NCBI GenBank assembly: GCA_029204225.1
Contig: CM055112.1
Coordinates: 29,104,703 to 29,168,702, forward strand
Source of the DNA: Diphasiastrum complanatum
Lineage: Eukaryota; Streptophyta; Lycopodiopsida; Lycopodiales; Lycopodiaceae
Length of the DNA stretch: 64,000 bases
Reading direction: 5' to 3'
Part shown: positions 50,180 through 63,312 of the stretch, piece by piece
Position numbering within the stretch: position 1 is the first letter of the stretch
Layout: each line of letters begins with the position of its first letter
The notes under the pieces: generated by a model
What the model was told of the DNA's origin: nothing
The model's input: the letters and a program-made list of their open reading frames with translations, nothing else
Databases searched by the model: none
Program-made: the position numbers and the translations under genes

Positions 50180-53100
50180 TCTGTGCAAATGGATTTTGGT
50201 TTTCCTTATGATATTCTATGAACAGCTTTCCATTAAACCAACCATTCGCTTTCCATTGACTGTGCAGGTTCATAAACTCTCAAAATTCTGTTGTGCGAGT
50301 TCATAAACCTTCCGAGTCAAGTATGCGGGTACTCACAGTCAGGTCAACTGTGCTTAATTCCAGCCGTGGTATTTCAGCAAGTAAACCACTCGCCCAACAT
50401 GAAAATCGATGTGTGGTAAGCTGATCTACACTCTAATGAAGTGGGCAAGTACTCTCCAAGACCAAACGGTACGACATTTTAAAAAAAAAAATTAATTTTT
50501 TTTTAAAAATAAAAATAAAAATTTGTCCAAATCGGTGACATAAGCTACTCGCTCACCACATTTTGGGCCTCCACTGATCACAGTTGATAACTTTTATTAG
50601 TGAGTGCGTACGTTATTCACACAAATTCTTGACATAGAAGAAATTGCCGCCTGAGCGAAATGTCATACCACTTGTGTGCATTTCTTGAAAAACCTTGACC
50701 ATTTTGTCTTGACCGAGGTTTGCCCACTCGCCTAGCTGTCTAGCATCTCTCAAACATATTCGACCAATCGGCCATCCCAACTATATTGGCGTCTTAACTC
50801 TGTTCACTCTGCAATTAGCATCAATCCTTGCCAGTGCAATCACGATGGCTACGCATACCTCTGATCTGACGGTTCTCACCACCCATCCTTGTACATAGCC
50901 ATCCCACCGAAGCAATCCAATACTACTTATTCTAGCTAGGAGAGGCCTTAGACACTTCCAGTAGGAAACGCCTTGGACGTGCACTAGCAGGAAGCCATAC
51001 AGTAAGCAAGAAAATGATTGCACCCTCGTCCCGTACACCACCATTCTAAAGAGTAGTGACACCCGCTTAGATCAAGATGCAAGGCCCCTGGAATCCACCG
51101 TGGGTAGAGAAGAGAATACCCCGGATAGATGTGCCAAAGTATGACCACCTGGACCTACGAATTATGCACTGAACTACACTGCCAATGCATCTGCACAGAG
51201 GCCAGGACAATACCAACCAAGGCCACTAGGCCCAATTTTTTATCAACCTCGATCCTCTGGTTCTATGAACCATCATACACCACTTTTACATTCTGAACCA
51301 GAGTCTTCTTATCCAAGGCCGATCGCTCCCCATCCAATTCAACAGTCTTTTTGTAGAGAGTCAACATATTGCTACATCGTCTATCACACAAGTTGATTCC
51401 GACTACATAGACCCAACGATGCATTGTATAGAAGATACCAATTTGCCTGCTCATCAAGTTGATCCATTTGCGCCTTACCAAAATTAGTAGTATTAGATGT
51501 GTCTAGGCTCGTCTAGTCTTATTGATTCTTTTGTCATCCACGGATACATAGTTGCTTTTGATCCAAATAGAGTTACACCTTATCTAGCAACCACGTAAGG
51601 TCTATCTCAAACATTATTCATAGATAAGACCGAGCATGTACCACCTCAAATTTGTGTCTTCATTACGTCTCTATGACCAAGCAATTGATATCATACCCTG
51701 GAGCCAAGTTTTGAGCTACCGCTTGATGAATCATGAGTTTTGTGTCTAGATGATAACCCATATGTTTTATCTGAGTGAAAGTAATCTAAGACATAATTGT
51801 CTTTTTGAATGCTACGTAAATGTTACATGTTATGACTTTTTTTTTTTTTTTTTTCTTTTGTAACACTGTAGCTATGGCCTTGTGCCAAGTTTGATACTGG
51901 ATTGCAAGAGTTTGGTTTAGAGTGTCATGCAATTCCTTCTATAGAGTTATCTGCTACAATTTTTCATTTTTTCTCTTATTTCAAGTTTTGTTCTGTCAAC
52001 TATGTCATTTGTTGCTGTCTGTTTGTTTGTTTTATTGCCGTATGGTTTAGTGTGTTTTCTTTTGTAGCAAAACTATAGGTGATATTCCATCGACAATTCT
52101 ATTCCACCATCTACAATTGCAATATCTCACAAGGATTGTCATTTGTATCCACTTCAACAGCTTACACAAATGACTACAACAACACTCAACCAGGAAAAGA
52201 AGTAGTCCATGCACTTCATTGACAATGTTCTATTTCGAAACAAATGGAATACATTATAGCACTGCATTCATGATCTAGCAAAAGGTCCATCTTCCCAACA
52301 AGAAGGAATATTTGCGACAACACCGCCACCACCATCATCAATAAGCAGTTGGTTTTACGTAAGCGATACAATATCCACGCTTTTCCAATTGCCTCACCCT
52401 CGCCAGCACATAATCAACAAAGTGGCAGTTTGTACCAGTGACGGGCTCTCAAGTCACATCAAAGGAAAAAGCTATGTGCAAACCGACGCAGACGACAAGT
52501 GTTCCTACCAACGCCAACAATAGTGTTTCATTGGATGAATGTACATTGAGTAGTGGTCATAATCCTGTCTCAAGCCCATACTACCGATGCTGTACATCAT
52601 CCATTCGATCATTTGCGGAGGCCACAAGAAGCCAAGTCATCAACGAGCGAAATTCCATAGGCCTACGCAAACTGAAGGAATCTCACGTCAATCAGAGATT
52701 GAAGTTATGAGTGCACAACCTCAATGACAAAACTATTTTCAAAGACGAGCAATGATGATTCTGTGGAGAATTGTATACAGAGCATTGGTTATAGTGGACA
52801 GATATGGAAGATCACACAAGACTCATCTCATTCCTTTTTTTCTATCCATTCATTCCCTCATGTTCCACTATATAATACATCTTGAAGCTTCATCTCACTC
52901 CCCCATCCTTGTCTCAAGTCCTCGTTCCCCCCCGATGGATCAATCTAAACTTGCTCTCATTTATCAAATATAGTACTTCTTGAAGCAAACAAATCTACGA
53001 CATCCGCAGCATACCATTGATATAGTTCAGCGCTTGAAGCAACAAAATCAAGGATGTTAGAGGTTCTCTGTGAGAGATTTCAACTAGTTTAGTCTAGTTT

Positions 53101-53185
53101 AGTGACATTTTGCTAAATTGTCAATAAGAGGCCAAAACTCATTTTAGACTTAGAGATAAACTTTTTGAAGTTATATTAGTTTAAA
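50180..53185. other. No recognised gene
   Basis: The first 150 bp continue the GTGCGAG-type sequence. Poly-A/T patches lie near 50478-50520 and 51838-51855. A Pro/Tyr-rich frame near 51160-51345 (QRPGQYQPRPLGPIFYQPRS) might be a decayed retrotransposon gag linker but has no diagnostic motif. The remainder holds only short frames. Confidence 0.4.
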
Positions 53186-53191
53186 ATACAT

Positions 53192-54289
53192 TCAATATGG
53201 AATGTTGCCAATTCCTTCTATTGGACACTCATGATCATTAGCTGTGTAAATAGATCTCTTGAGTCCTTTGAAAGGTAAGATTGAGTCAAATGACTCCTTT
53301 GAACAGCACATATGTGAAGAGGCTCCACTGTCTATGTACCAAGCTCCATCTTTCTTGAAAGGTGATGAAGAAAAATTGGACACCATAAGTGATCCTTCTC
53401 CATCACTTGCAACAAAATCTTCTTCAATCTCTTTGGAGAGATTAGCTTGCTTGAGTTGGTTTTTCTTCTTAAAGCAATTACATGCATAGTGTCCCTTTTT
53501 GCCACAGAAGAAGCACTTCACTTTCTTCTTCTTGGTTTTTGAGTTAAAGGGATGAGATGTTTCATCCTCTTCACCATCTTGATCTCGATCTTTGGCTTTG
53601 TCTTTGTTGTATGCTTGAGAGAATTGGTTCTTACTCCTTCCTTTCTGCTTGCCTTTGACAAAGAGGGCTTTGTCACTTCCACCATGTTCAAGTTTGTTCA
53701 TCCTGGAGAGTTTATAGCTTTGTCTAGATTCTTCAGAAATAAGAATTCCTTGGAGAGTTTCTAGATTAGGTAACTCCTCCTTAATAGCAAAATACTGAAC
53801 GAGATTATCATAGTCATCTCTCAAGCCATTCAGTATGACTCGAACTAGCTCAACTTGGTTAATGGTAACACCAACACAGGAAAGCTCTCTATGTAAATCT
53901 CTAACTCTCAGAACATAGTTAGATGCACTCTCTTCACTTCTTTGGAAACTTTGGAAAATCTAATTCCTAAGAGTGAGTATTCTAGAAGTATTCTTTGCTT
54001 CATAGATGGTCTTTAGTGCATCCCAAGCTTCTTTGGCTATAGTGCAAGATCCTATCTCTCTCAAAATTTCATTAGATACATTCATCTTAATGAAATGTAG
54101 AGCCATTCTAGCTCTCTTCTTATATTTAGGAATTTCAGCCTGTGCTTGAGGCTCCTCCTCAACACCAAGCACAATATCCATAACATCCTGAAGAATCAAA
54201 ACAGACTCCATTCTTAGCTTCCAAATTGAGTAATTAGAAGTGTTTAGTCTTTGACTAGCTTCTAGAAGATATCCTCCCTAAGATGCCAT
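53192..54289 (-). pseudogene. Minus-strand Copia gag and protease start
   Basis: The gag start lies at 54289 on the minus strand: ATG GCA TCT then TAG, then GGYLLEASQRLNTSNYSIWK. It continues with the UBN2 gag (MALHFIKMNVSNEILREIGS), a second stop near 53960, RDDYDNLVQYFAIKEELPNL, a basic stretch, zinc knuckle CFFCGKKGHYACNC and protease WYIDSGASSHMC. The element ends near 53190, soon after the protease active site. Two nonsense codons in one otherwise continuous frame. Same family as the scrap at 40100-40405 and related to the young Copia at 31183. Confidence 0.88.
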
Positions 54290-55079
54290 TATAATGAAGA
54301 CTTCTTAGTTATTGGCTTGAAATATGTTTGAGCTTGTTCCTATCAGACTTAGAGTTGCTGCTCTCTTTCACTAAGGAGACAAATTCTGAGACCATCCGAC
54401 GAGGTATTAGGTATTTTCAAGGTTGAACTACCTTCCTATGTGAAACACTTGCAACTATATATGAGATGAATCTCAAATATTCAACAAGACAAGTTATCTA
54501 GATCAGACACAAAAAGTGGTTTGAGACACTTTGGCTGGTTTGAATCCTACTTTTGGAACGTGTGAAATGCTTCAAAAGAAAACAATATCGACACTCAGAA
54601 GGCTCAAAGGGTGTTCAAATACCTCAAACTCAGTCTTGATCTACAGTTTCTTGTGTTGGATGCTCAAAACAATGGATTCAGAACAAAGTATAATTGAATC
54701 AAATCAAAATGCTGTCACTCGAATTTTGGACCTATCCCTATCCTCTTTAAGAGCTTATAACTCTTGCTAGACACATCATATTGATTTGGTTTCAAATTCT
54801 ATGGAAAGTACAGATCAAATACTTTCCATCAAGCTATAAGATTGCTATCTTTGGATCTAGAAGTAAAGAGAACAAAGGGACTGAAGAACTTTGATTTTCA
54901 CCCGTGCGGAATTCCAGAATTCCGTACTTCCTCAATTCAGGTCTAAAAATTCAGTTCAAGTCCGATTTGATCCAAATAAACTTCGGAGAAGGGTTATAAA
55001 AAGTGCAAAACTGTTTTTTGCTCGATTTAGCTCTCAGTTTCTTGTACAATAAGAGTCGTTAGCATGCAAAGCTTATTGT

Positions 55080-55092
55080 GGCTCTGATACCA
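55080..55092 (-). other. Primer-binding site of minus-strand Copia
   Basis: GGCTCTGATACCA on the + strand, i.e. TGGTATCAGAGCC on the minus strand, sits between the LTR and the leader 54290-55079. Confidence 0.88.
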
Positions 55093-56159
<1,067 letters not shown>

Positions 56160-56196
56160 ATATGGATTGTTTTTCAATTTTAACATCTTTAGCTAG

Positions 56197-58944
56197 CTAT
56201 AACATTTCTTGCATATCTGCAAGGAAATCAGCTGCGGCTTGCACCTGTAGGTTTTTCATGCCAACACTAATTGGTGATCGAGGTTGAAAATCATACATAA
56301 GCATGAAAGGACTAAATCTGGTCGCTGAATGTTTTGCACTGTTATATGCAAATTCCACCAGTGCAAGGTGTTGTTTCCAATCAGACTGTCGATGGCCCAC
56401 ATATGCTCAAAGCATATCCTCCATCGTTTGATTGGTCCTTTCTGTTTGACCGTATGATTTCGGATGATTTGTAGAACTCATACTTAAAGTTGTTTCCAAC
56501 TTTTCAAATACCGCTTGTCAAAAATTCCCAGTGAATTTTGGGTCAAGGTCACTGACAATACCGCAAGGCAGTCCATACAGTCGAAAAAGCTTCTCAACAA
56601 ATAGTTGAGCTAATTCTGAAGCTTTAACAATAGTTTTCATTGGGATAAATTGAACAAACTTTGTAAGTCTGTCAACAATGACCCAAACCAAATCGTGGCC
56701 CTTCCCTATACGTGGAAGCCTGACCACAATTTCCATAGATATATTTTTCCACTTTTCGATAGGAATATCTAAAGGATGTAATAGGCCACTAGATTTTAGC
56801 CTCTCTGCTTTATTTAACTGGCACTTAGTACATTTAAGTACATAGGCCTCTACCTGACTTTTCATCTTAGGCCACCAAAATTGCCTTCGAACTAAGTCAA
56901 GTGTTCTTTGTATATCCGGATGTCCTACGCATGGACTATCATGACACTCATGTAGGATTTGGGCCCTTACAGTGTCATTCTCTGATACACACACCTTTCC
57001 TTTACAAAACAAAATCTTGTTTCAAATTAGAAAATCTGTTTCAATCTTTCTCTACTTCGAGAAATCTTGCAAACCTGAATTGACCCACCGAAAGTACTCG
57101 TTGCCAATACTTTTCAAAAAAAAAAATCGGACTTAGATAGTCCTTGAAGAGACTAAAACAACCCTAGTTCTATAACATTAAAGCACAACTGATTAATAAT
57201 CGGTAACCGACTCAAAGCATCCGCTAAAGTATTTTGACTTCCTTTACAATAACGTATAGAAAAGTCAAAGATTTGCATCAGCTTAGCCCATCTAGCTTGC
57301 CTCTCCTTTAAATCTGTAGCATCACAGAAATATTGAAGAGTCTGATGATCCGTCAGAACTTCAAATCTGGTTCCATACAAATAATGTCGCCAGATTTTCA
57401 AGGAATGGTACAATACCTAGACTGAGCATGATTGAGTTTCTTGCTTTCATAAGCCACAAAATGTCCATTTTGCATCAAAACAGTTCCAATAGCATAATCA
57501 TTGGCATCGGTCCTAACCACAAAAGCCTTATTAGAATCGCCAATGATTAGTATTGGTGCCAAAGTGACACTTTTTTTAAGCAACTCAAAACAATTATTCA
57601 TATCCTCCGTCCACAATACTAGTGGACTTTTAGCCCTCCAGCTTAGCTTCTTATAGCCTTTCAAGGCCTGTATAAGGGGAAATGCCAATTGAGCAAATTG
57701 GTAAATATGTCGATGGAGAAATCCTACAAACCCCAAGAAAGACTTGATTTCCTGAACTGTGGTGAGAATAGGCCAATCAATAACCCTCTGGATACGATCG
57801 ACCTCAATCTCCACTCCCCATTTGAAAATCTTATGTCCCAAGTAGGCCAATTCCTTAGCAAAAAAGTCACATTTAGACTCCTTGGCAAAGAGCTTTTCCC
57901 TTCTTAGGATGTCCAAGACAATCTAGATGCTCTTTATGTTCCGCCAAAGTCTTACTGAACACTATGATATCATCTAAGAATACCACTACGAATCTTCCCA
58001 AATATGGCTTGAACAAATCGTTCATCATCTGTTGGAAAGTTGCCGGTGCATTGGTCAAACCAAAAGGCAACACCAAAAATTCGTAGTGACCAAAGCGAGT
58101 TCAAAACCCGATTTTGGTATATCTTCTACCTTAATGCATATCTGATGGTAGTCCGATCTTAGATCTATCTTGGTAAAGTACCTAGCACCACCAAGATAGT
58201 CTATTAGATCATCCATCCACGGTAGTGGATATCTATTCTTAACGGTTACCTTGTTCAATTTCTTATAGTCGACACAAAACCTTATAGTCCCATCCTTCTT
58301 GGCAACCAGAACCACTAGTGACGCCCAAGAAGACTTACTAGGTTGTACCCACCCCTTTTTCAGGTAATCATGTAAATGCCTACTTACCTCAGCCTCTTCT
58401 GATGCACTCATCCTATAAGGATGCTGTGCGATTGGAATTGCTCCAGGTGTTAGGTCAATTTTATGATCAACTGTCCTTTTTGGTGGTAAACCTACAGGAA
58501 GGTCTAAAAAAACATCATTGAATTCCTGCCTAAGTTCATTATAGGCTTCGAATTCTGTAGTGTTCTCACTTTTTCTGGTAGAAAGGTTTAGCGTCTGCAC
58601 CAAATTTACATTAACAAAGTTATGAGTGGATCCCGTGTCAAAAAGAGATTAACAACTTGATCATTAACTTTACCTTTAATGCAAATAAGATCATTAGGTC
58701 CAAAAACTAAAGAACTAAGGAAACAAACATCCATCTCATTAATTCGAGATAGATTAGTTGAGGTTGAAGCTTGTTTTTTAACGCGATCACATGCAAGGTG
58801 ACCCTCGCCATTGCACTTGAAGCACGAGTTCTTCTTACGAACTTCAGCTTTATCATTGCAACCTTGATGGTTTTCCAAGGAAGGCGTTTTAAACTTTGAA
58901 ACCAAATACAAGATTTTCCAAAGGATTAAATCTAGGGAAATCAT
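56197..58944 (-). pseudogene. Gypsy gag end and pol, degenerate
   Basis: In order on the minus strand: a knuckle-like CFKCNGEGHLAC in which the canonical last Cys position is Arg (about 58830); protease region lost to a frameshift; RT LVAKKDGTIRFCVDYKKLNK, then a shift, [17 protein letters not shown] and the catalytic FLDDI (near 57980); RNase H FVVRTDANDYAIGTVLMQ (near 57520); integrase zinc domain HECHDSPCVGHPDIQ ... CTKCQ (56960-56820); and the core, in which the first Asp of the usual SMDF is Glu (SMEIVVRLP) while SDLDPKFTGNF keeps the second. It ends with LVEFAYNSAKHSATRFSPFM and ADMQEML. Inactive. Confidence 0.88.
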
Positions 58945-59234
58945 ATCAGTTTCTATTAAACAATAGGTTTAAAGAAACTTTACAACCAAACCTTCTTTAC
59001 TGATAACCATAAAAGCAAACTTAAGATCTTATAAGCTTAGAAGGTTACAAGAAGAAGAAGGGCTTTTGTCAAGAAAATAACTAGCAACACAGTAAGTTCT
59101 CTTCTCAACAAAAAGGCTCAACCTTTTCAAAAAAAGATTGATCAAGGTTTATAAAACCCAAAAGCCACATTCCAATGAGGAATACCCAACGCAAAGACGA
59201 ATAAGAAAACTTGTGCACCTTAAAGAAATCGACT

Positions 59235-59246
59235 GCTCTGATACCA
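59235..59246 (-). other. Primer-binding site of minus-strand gypsy
   Basis: GCTCTGATACCA on the + strand is TGGTATCAGAGC on the minus strand, two bases inside the LTR edge. Confidence 0.85.
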
Positions 59247-59248
59247 AC

Positions 59249-59714
59249 TGTTACAACTCCCTAGGATCATCGACTGCCTTGAAGGTTCCGCACATCCCAT
59301 ACCAGTGACGACGCACCGTAACCGCCCAACCGTAGGGTCACAACCAACCCACCCCCATGCCCTAGAGCAATCGAGACAATCATGCCCGGTCAAGCCTCCT
59401 ACGATAACTGGCATCCCATACCGCCAGCCATCGCACTCGGCTCTCCCTAGCGCACATCTCCTGGCCTGGAGATACATCCTGACTAATGCACGTGGTGCTC
59501 TCCATCCACCAACTCCCGGGTAGATTGAGTGAATGGAAATAGAGAAGCCCAACCACTATATAGACATAGCACAGTGGGTCCCATCAAGCACGGTCCTGCC
59601 GGCGACACGTGACCACCTAGGATGGTGACGCGTGGCACCTAGACATGTCGATAACTCCAATCCATGCCCCTTGCGAGGCCGTCACTGAAGGGCGTACCAT
59701 TATGGTACATAACA
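59249..59714 (-). repeat. 5' LTR of minus-strand gypsy
   Basis: 466 bp bounded by TGTTA...TAACA, next to the primer site. GC-rich. It differs in sequence from the chromovirus LTR, so it is a separate family. The open frames within it are not genes. Confidence 0.75.
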
Positions 59715-61196
59715 ATATGTCCAACCATTTAGTATACTAGGAACTATAAGTTTATCTAACATAAACTTCAAGGAAAAAAAAATTAAAAATAGCTGGTGGC
59801 TTCTAAAATCTAATCAAACCAATCTTCGATCAACTTTGACAGAATTGAAAGTTTTTAGAACTTTGTGAGATAATTGTTTTTAGTAGAGAGATTGTGTCAT
59901 TTGAATAAGTATTAAGAAGCTTGTGATTGAGAGGAGATTCATAGAATTTTATATGATGAAATTTACAAATTTTCAAATAAAAATGAAGCTCCAATAACTC
60001 TCAAATACACCCTTGGATTGATGAGCTACATAAAGCAAAAATTTCATGTTTATCTTACCTCTACTGATTTGAACATTTCCAAAAGCACCTTTATACCATT
60101 ATACCTGACTACTATGCTTATATGGTATATCTTCTCTATGAGAATGATGAAATATAATCCAAGGATCACAGGATGATAATAACAATTAACTGATGAACTC
60201 TTGACAAATACATGAATTTGATCATAAATTAACACTATCCTTTATATTAGATTTATATTCACAACAATCAATAATCCACACGCATGCACGCGCGCACGCG
60301 CGCGCGCACACACACACACACACACACAATATCTATGTACATACGCATGTGTGTATGTATATACTATATATCAATATTGAATAGACATTGAACAGATAAT
60401 GTTGAGTTGCTATTGATTCATGATCTTTTATGTCAAATTGTTTGTGAGTTGAGAGACTTTGACAAAGGATTTACAATATCTGTTATTGAAGGTCATTTAC
60501 ATTAAATACATATATATACGGCTTACAAAATATTTTGGTTGCTCTACGCTAGCTTTTCCTTAACATTTTATTGCATTTGAAGAGTTTGTCACAAAAGTTA
60601 CAAAGCTGTCAATTTGGGAAGGACAACTTTTTGAACTAGATATTGAGCTATTACAAAATGGTCAACTGATATTTTTCAATTGAGGACAAGAGTGAGGTTT
60701 CAAATTATTCTCTTAGGAAGCATAAATCAAGGGCATTGATCAAACCCTTAAAGACGAGATATTTATGTTTGTCATTGATGGAGTGACAATCGTAAAGTAT
60801 AAATTGCATGCTCCACACTAGGAATTTTGTGTGGTCACCATGACAATCAAAATGGCATAATTTAAATGTTTACAATAGGTACAAGAATAACATGCTTTTG
60901 AGACTTGTCGCATGCAAACGATAATGCAATCTTGTAAATATTAAAGTAAACTTGGAGGTTTAACAATTTTTCTAATGAGAAATGGTGAAGGGTCCCCATA
61001 ATATTCTCGTTAGATTATTCTTTCTTAAACAAGTGCAGAAGGCATCTCTACACAACTAAATATCTTATGTACAAGTGTACAATGTTAGGTTGAACTTAAT
61101 TTAGCAGCCAAGCCCCAAGCATGTCAACGGAACAACCAGTGGCGTTCAAACTTACATCAACATAGAAGAATTTTCCTCTGACGCTATAAAAAAAAA
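59715..61196. other. AT-rich sequence, nothing recognised
   Basis: No gene or element boundary is seen. A CG/CA simple repeat lies within it (listed separately), and a poly-A run lies near 61188. Confidence 0.45.
60286..60329. repeat. (CG)n(CA)n microsatellite
   Basis: Alternating GCGC followed by about 12 CA units: alternating purine-pyrimidine sequence of the kind that can adopt Z-DNA. Confidence 0.85.
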
Positions 61197-62527
61197 AAAC
61201 AAACTGGTAGGTGTGTTCTACTCAAAGTTCACTAAAAGCTTCTAAACCACAAATAAGATGTCTTCCACCTTCAGTAAAGAAATTTTGATCTATGTTATTG
61301 CCTTTGGATTTTCTTCACCAATTCTTTGAACTCATCTATCAAAATGAGTAATCAAGTAAAAATCTCAGTAATTGATCCTGGTGGTAGTTTACTTCATATG
61401 TTTGAAGTGATTAATTCATGCAAAGGACATGGTTTTAGCTTTGTGCGTGAGTTGTTTTACGGAAACAGATCGGAAAATGAAATATGAAGTACATTATGAT
61501 TTGTGAAAGATACATGCAACACATTAATTGAAGTCCATAAAGATTCATGTTTACTTTCCTCCTGTGTTAACGATGTATTCAAACTTCTTCATTATAAGGG
61601 CAAGGTAGCCCACCTGCTTTTGTGTGTGCTCGGATAACAGTCAGACTATTTGCTCGAGAAAACAGTGACCACGTTGCATCGTTATCTTTATTCTAGAGGG
61701 ACGTTGCTAAGTACTTTTGTTTTTCTTTGAGGGTGTCAGATTTCAGAAGCATGGAAAGCATGGCCGGAGACAGTCTACAGAGTGACATGACATCCAGTTC
61801 ATGATCGCTGTCTTTCACAAAACTTTTATGAGCATTTTTTATCCAAATTATGGATTCCAGATCTGCGGTATGTGGGACAGAGGTAGAAGATTCTGTTGTG
61901 TTTCGGATCTGATGGCCGTTCTGGCTGTCACTCATGCCGCATCACATTCCATTACCAAACAAGTTGCATGGAGCAGATTTATTCTATTTGTATCGATCAT
62001 TTGTTCGTGCACAAATTGACTTGGACAAGTTTGCCAAATGTGAGCAAGCAGGAGCAATAAAAGTGATATGGTATGTACAAGTTTTGATTTGCAATGGCTG
62101 TAATTTTGGAACATTAGGGCATCAAATACTGTTGTTTCTGCATGCAAGTCAGTGGTTTGGTATGATCGTGGCAACTGGCAACTAATGAATCAACGACATC
62201 TGAAAACTGGCTTGTTTCAGCAGGATTGGGTGACAGCAGAAGGAGATGAACAGTTTAGCATAATTTAATTCAACTTTGGTCGCTTTGCTTTGGAAATCAG
62301 TTATTAAACTCTAGGTTTGTAATTTCCTTTGGATCAATATTCTAATTTTTTTAACCTAAAGCTTCTAGACATAATTAGTTTCGATTTAGGCTCTACTACT
62401 TTTCTTGTTTGGCCCATAATGCATCTTGGTTTTCTATGGGGGTCTAAAACCTGGGGAGCAGCTTATTCGGCAATGCCACTGCTGTGGCAGTGCTGGGGCC
62501 CTTCTTCCGTCCAAGGATGGAAGGGCA
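61197..62527. repeat. Inverted duplication, right arm (1.3 kb)
   Basis: Reverse-complement partner of 37745-39045. Similarity starts near ACAAACTGGTAGGTGTG (61197) and ends near CCAAGGATGGAAGGG (62524). On its minus strand a frame starting MSDSQNGHQIRNTTESSTS is open for 80 codons, whereas the left arm has a stop early in the same frame. No domain is recognised. Confidence 0.8.
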
Positions 62528-62529
62528 AG

Positions 62530-62707
62530 CATAGATGGGGGGGGGCAAAGAGGGAGGAAGGGTGGTGGTGGGTGGAACACCCACCACCACCCTTGAATGG
62601 TGTTTGCACCATCATTGGCATGCCACTGATGGTGCCAAATACGCTATCCCAAAACCTAAGATCAAAGAAATTTTAAATGCCAAGCTAACCGACTAAGCCA
62701 ACCATAG
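62530..62707 (-). mobile_element. tRNA-derived SINE, longer and older copy
   Basis: On the minus strand from 62707: GGTTGGCTTAGTCGGTTAGC, then TTGGCATTTAAAATTTCTTTG and TTAGGTTTTGG. This matches the 26693 SINE head (GGTTGGCTCAGTTGGTTGGC ... TTTCTTTGGTCCCAGGTTCG) with decay of the B box. A body of about 110 bp follows, including the inverted repeat GGGTGGTGGTGGGTG/CACCCACCACCACCC near 62565-62595. It lies next to the right inverted-repeat arm. Confidence 0.6.
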
Positions 62708-63159
62708 CAGATTACAGACGCAGCATAGTTTGCCACATACATTATGATGAAGTTCTAATATTTGACCAATCCTGGACATATAATGAGCAATACCAATATC
62801 CTATATATCCTAACTTTGATAGAAAACAATAGATTATGGATTCTACAAAACCCAGATCATAAAAAGTTCTATTGTTGCATCGCTCCAAAGAATTTACATG
62901 CAGAGGATGAGCTAGTATAAGCAAACTAAAGCTACAAATGGTTGAAGCAGCTCACGCTTATGGTATCTTACAGAGTTTCTGACTCTGTGTTCAGAGGTAA
63001 GAAATCGACCAGCTCTGAATGTCCGTAGTGTTGACAAAGGCTGAAGCTCGAACATCAATGTTTCTTTGTCAACAGTTGTTTGCTGGAAAACAAAAAAAAA
63101 ACGCAGAAAGTTGGAGATTGGTTAGGAGAGGAAGATTTCGCAGGAGGAGTTAAAGATGG
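62708..63159. other. Non-coding, nothing recognised
   Basis: AT-rich sequence between the SINE and the gypsy RT scrap. No motif seen. Confidence 0.4.
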
Positions 63160-63275
63160 AGTGGAAGGAAAAGAAGGTTCATCATTTGTTGGAACGTTGC
63201 TGGAGCATTCGTTAATCCAAATGGCAACACTAAAAATTCATAGTGACCAAATCTAGATTGAAATCCTGTCTTTTG
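63160..63275 (-). pseudogene. Gypsy RT scrap
   Basis: The minus strand reads [20 protein letters not shown] then [12 protein letters not shown], the conserved RT palm segment just before the catalytic FLDD of Ty3/gypsy. It is bounded by a CA microsatellite on the right and unrelated sequence on the left. About 38 residues. Confidence 0.85.
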
Positions 63276-63276
63276 G

Positions 63277-63278
<2 letters not shown>

Positions 63279-63307
<29 letters not shown>
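63279..63307. repeat. (CA)n microsatellite
   Basis: About 14 CA units adjoining the gypsy RT scrap. Confidence 0.9.

Positions 63308-63309
<2 letters not shown>

Positions 63310-63312
<3 letters not shown>

Larger units (their letters stand above)
56165..59714 (-). mobile_element. Old minus-strand Ty3/gypsy element, 3'-truncated
   Basis: In minus orientation: LTR (59714-59249), primer site, leader, gag end with a degenerate zinc knuckle, RT, RNase H and integrase, ending near 56170 before the integrase C-terminus, where it meets the Copia LTR. No 3' LTR. Several frameshifts and stops show it is much older than the chromovirus at 43957, to which its pol is clearly related (both carry FQPRSP and CHDxPxxGHPxIQ). 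Confidence 0.85.

Noticed and set aside
50781-51062. 93-codon minus-strand ORF
   Set aside because: Hydrophobic, lacking any motif or context. Considered as LINE RT but no catalytic or conserved block is present.
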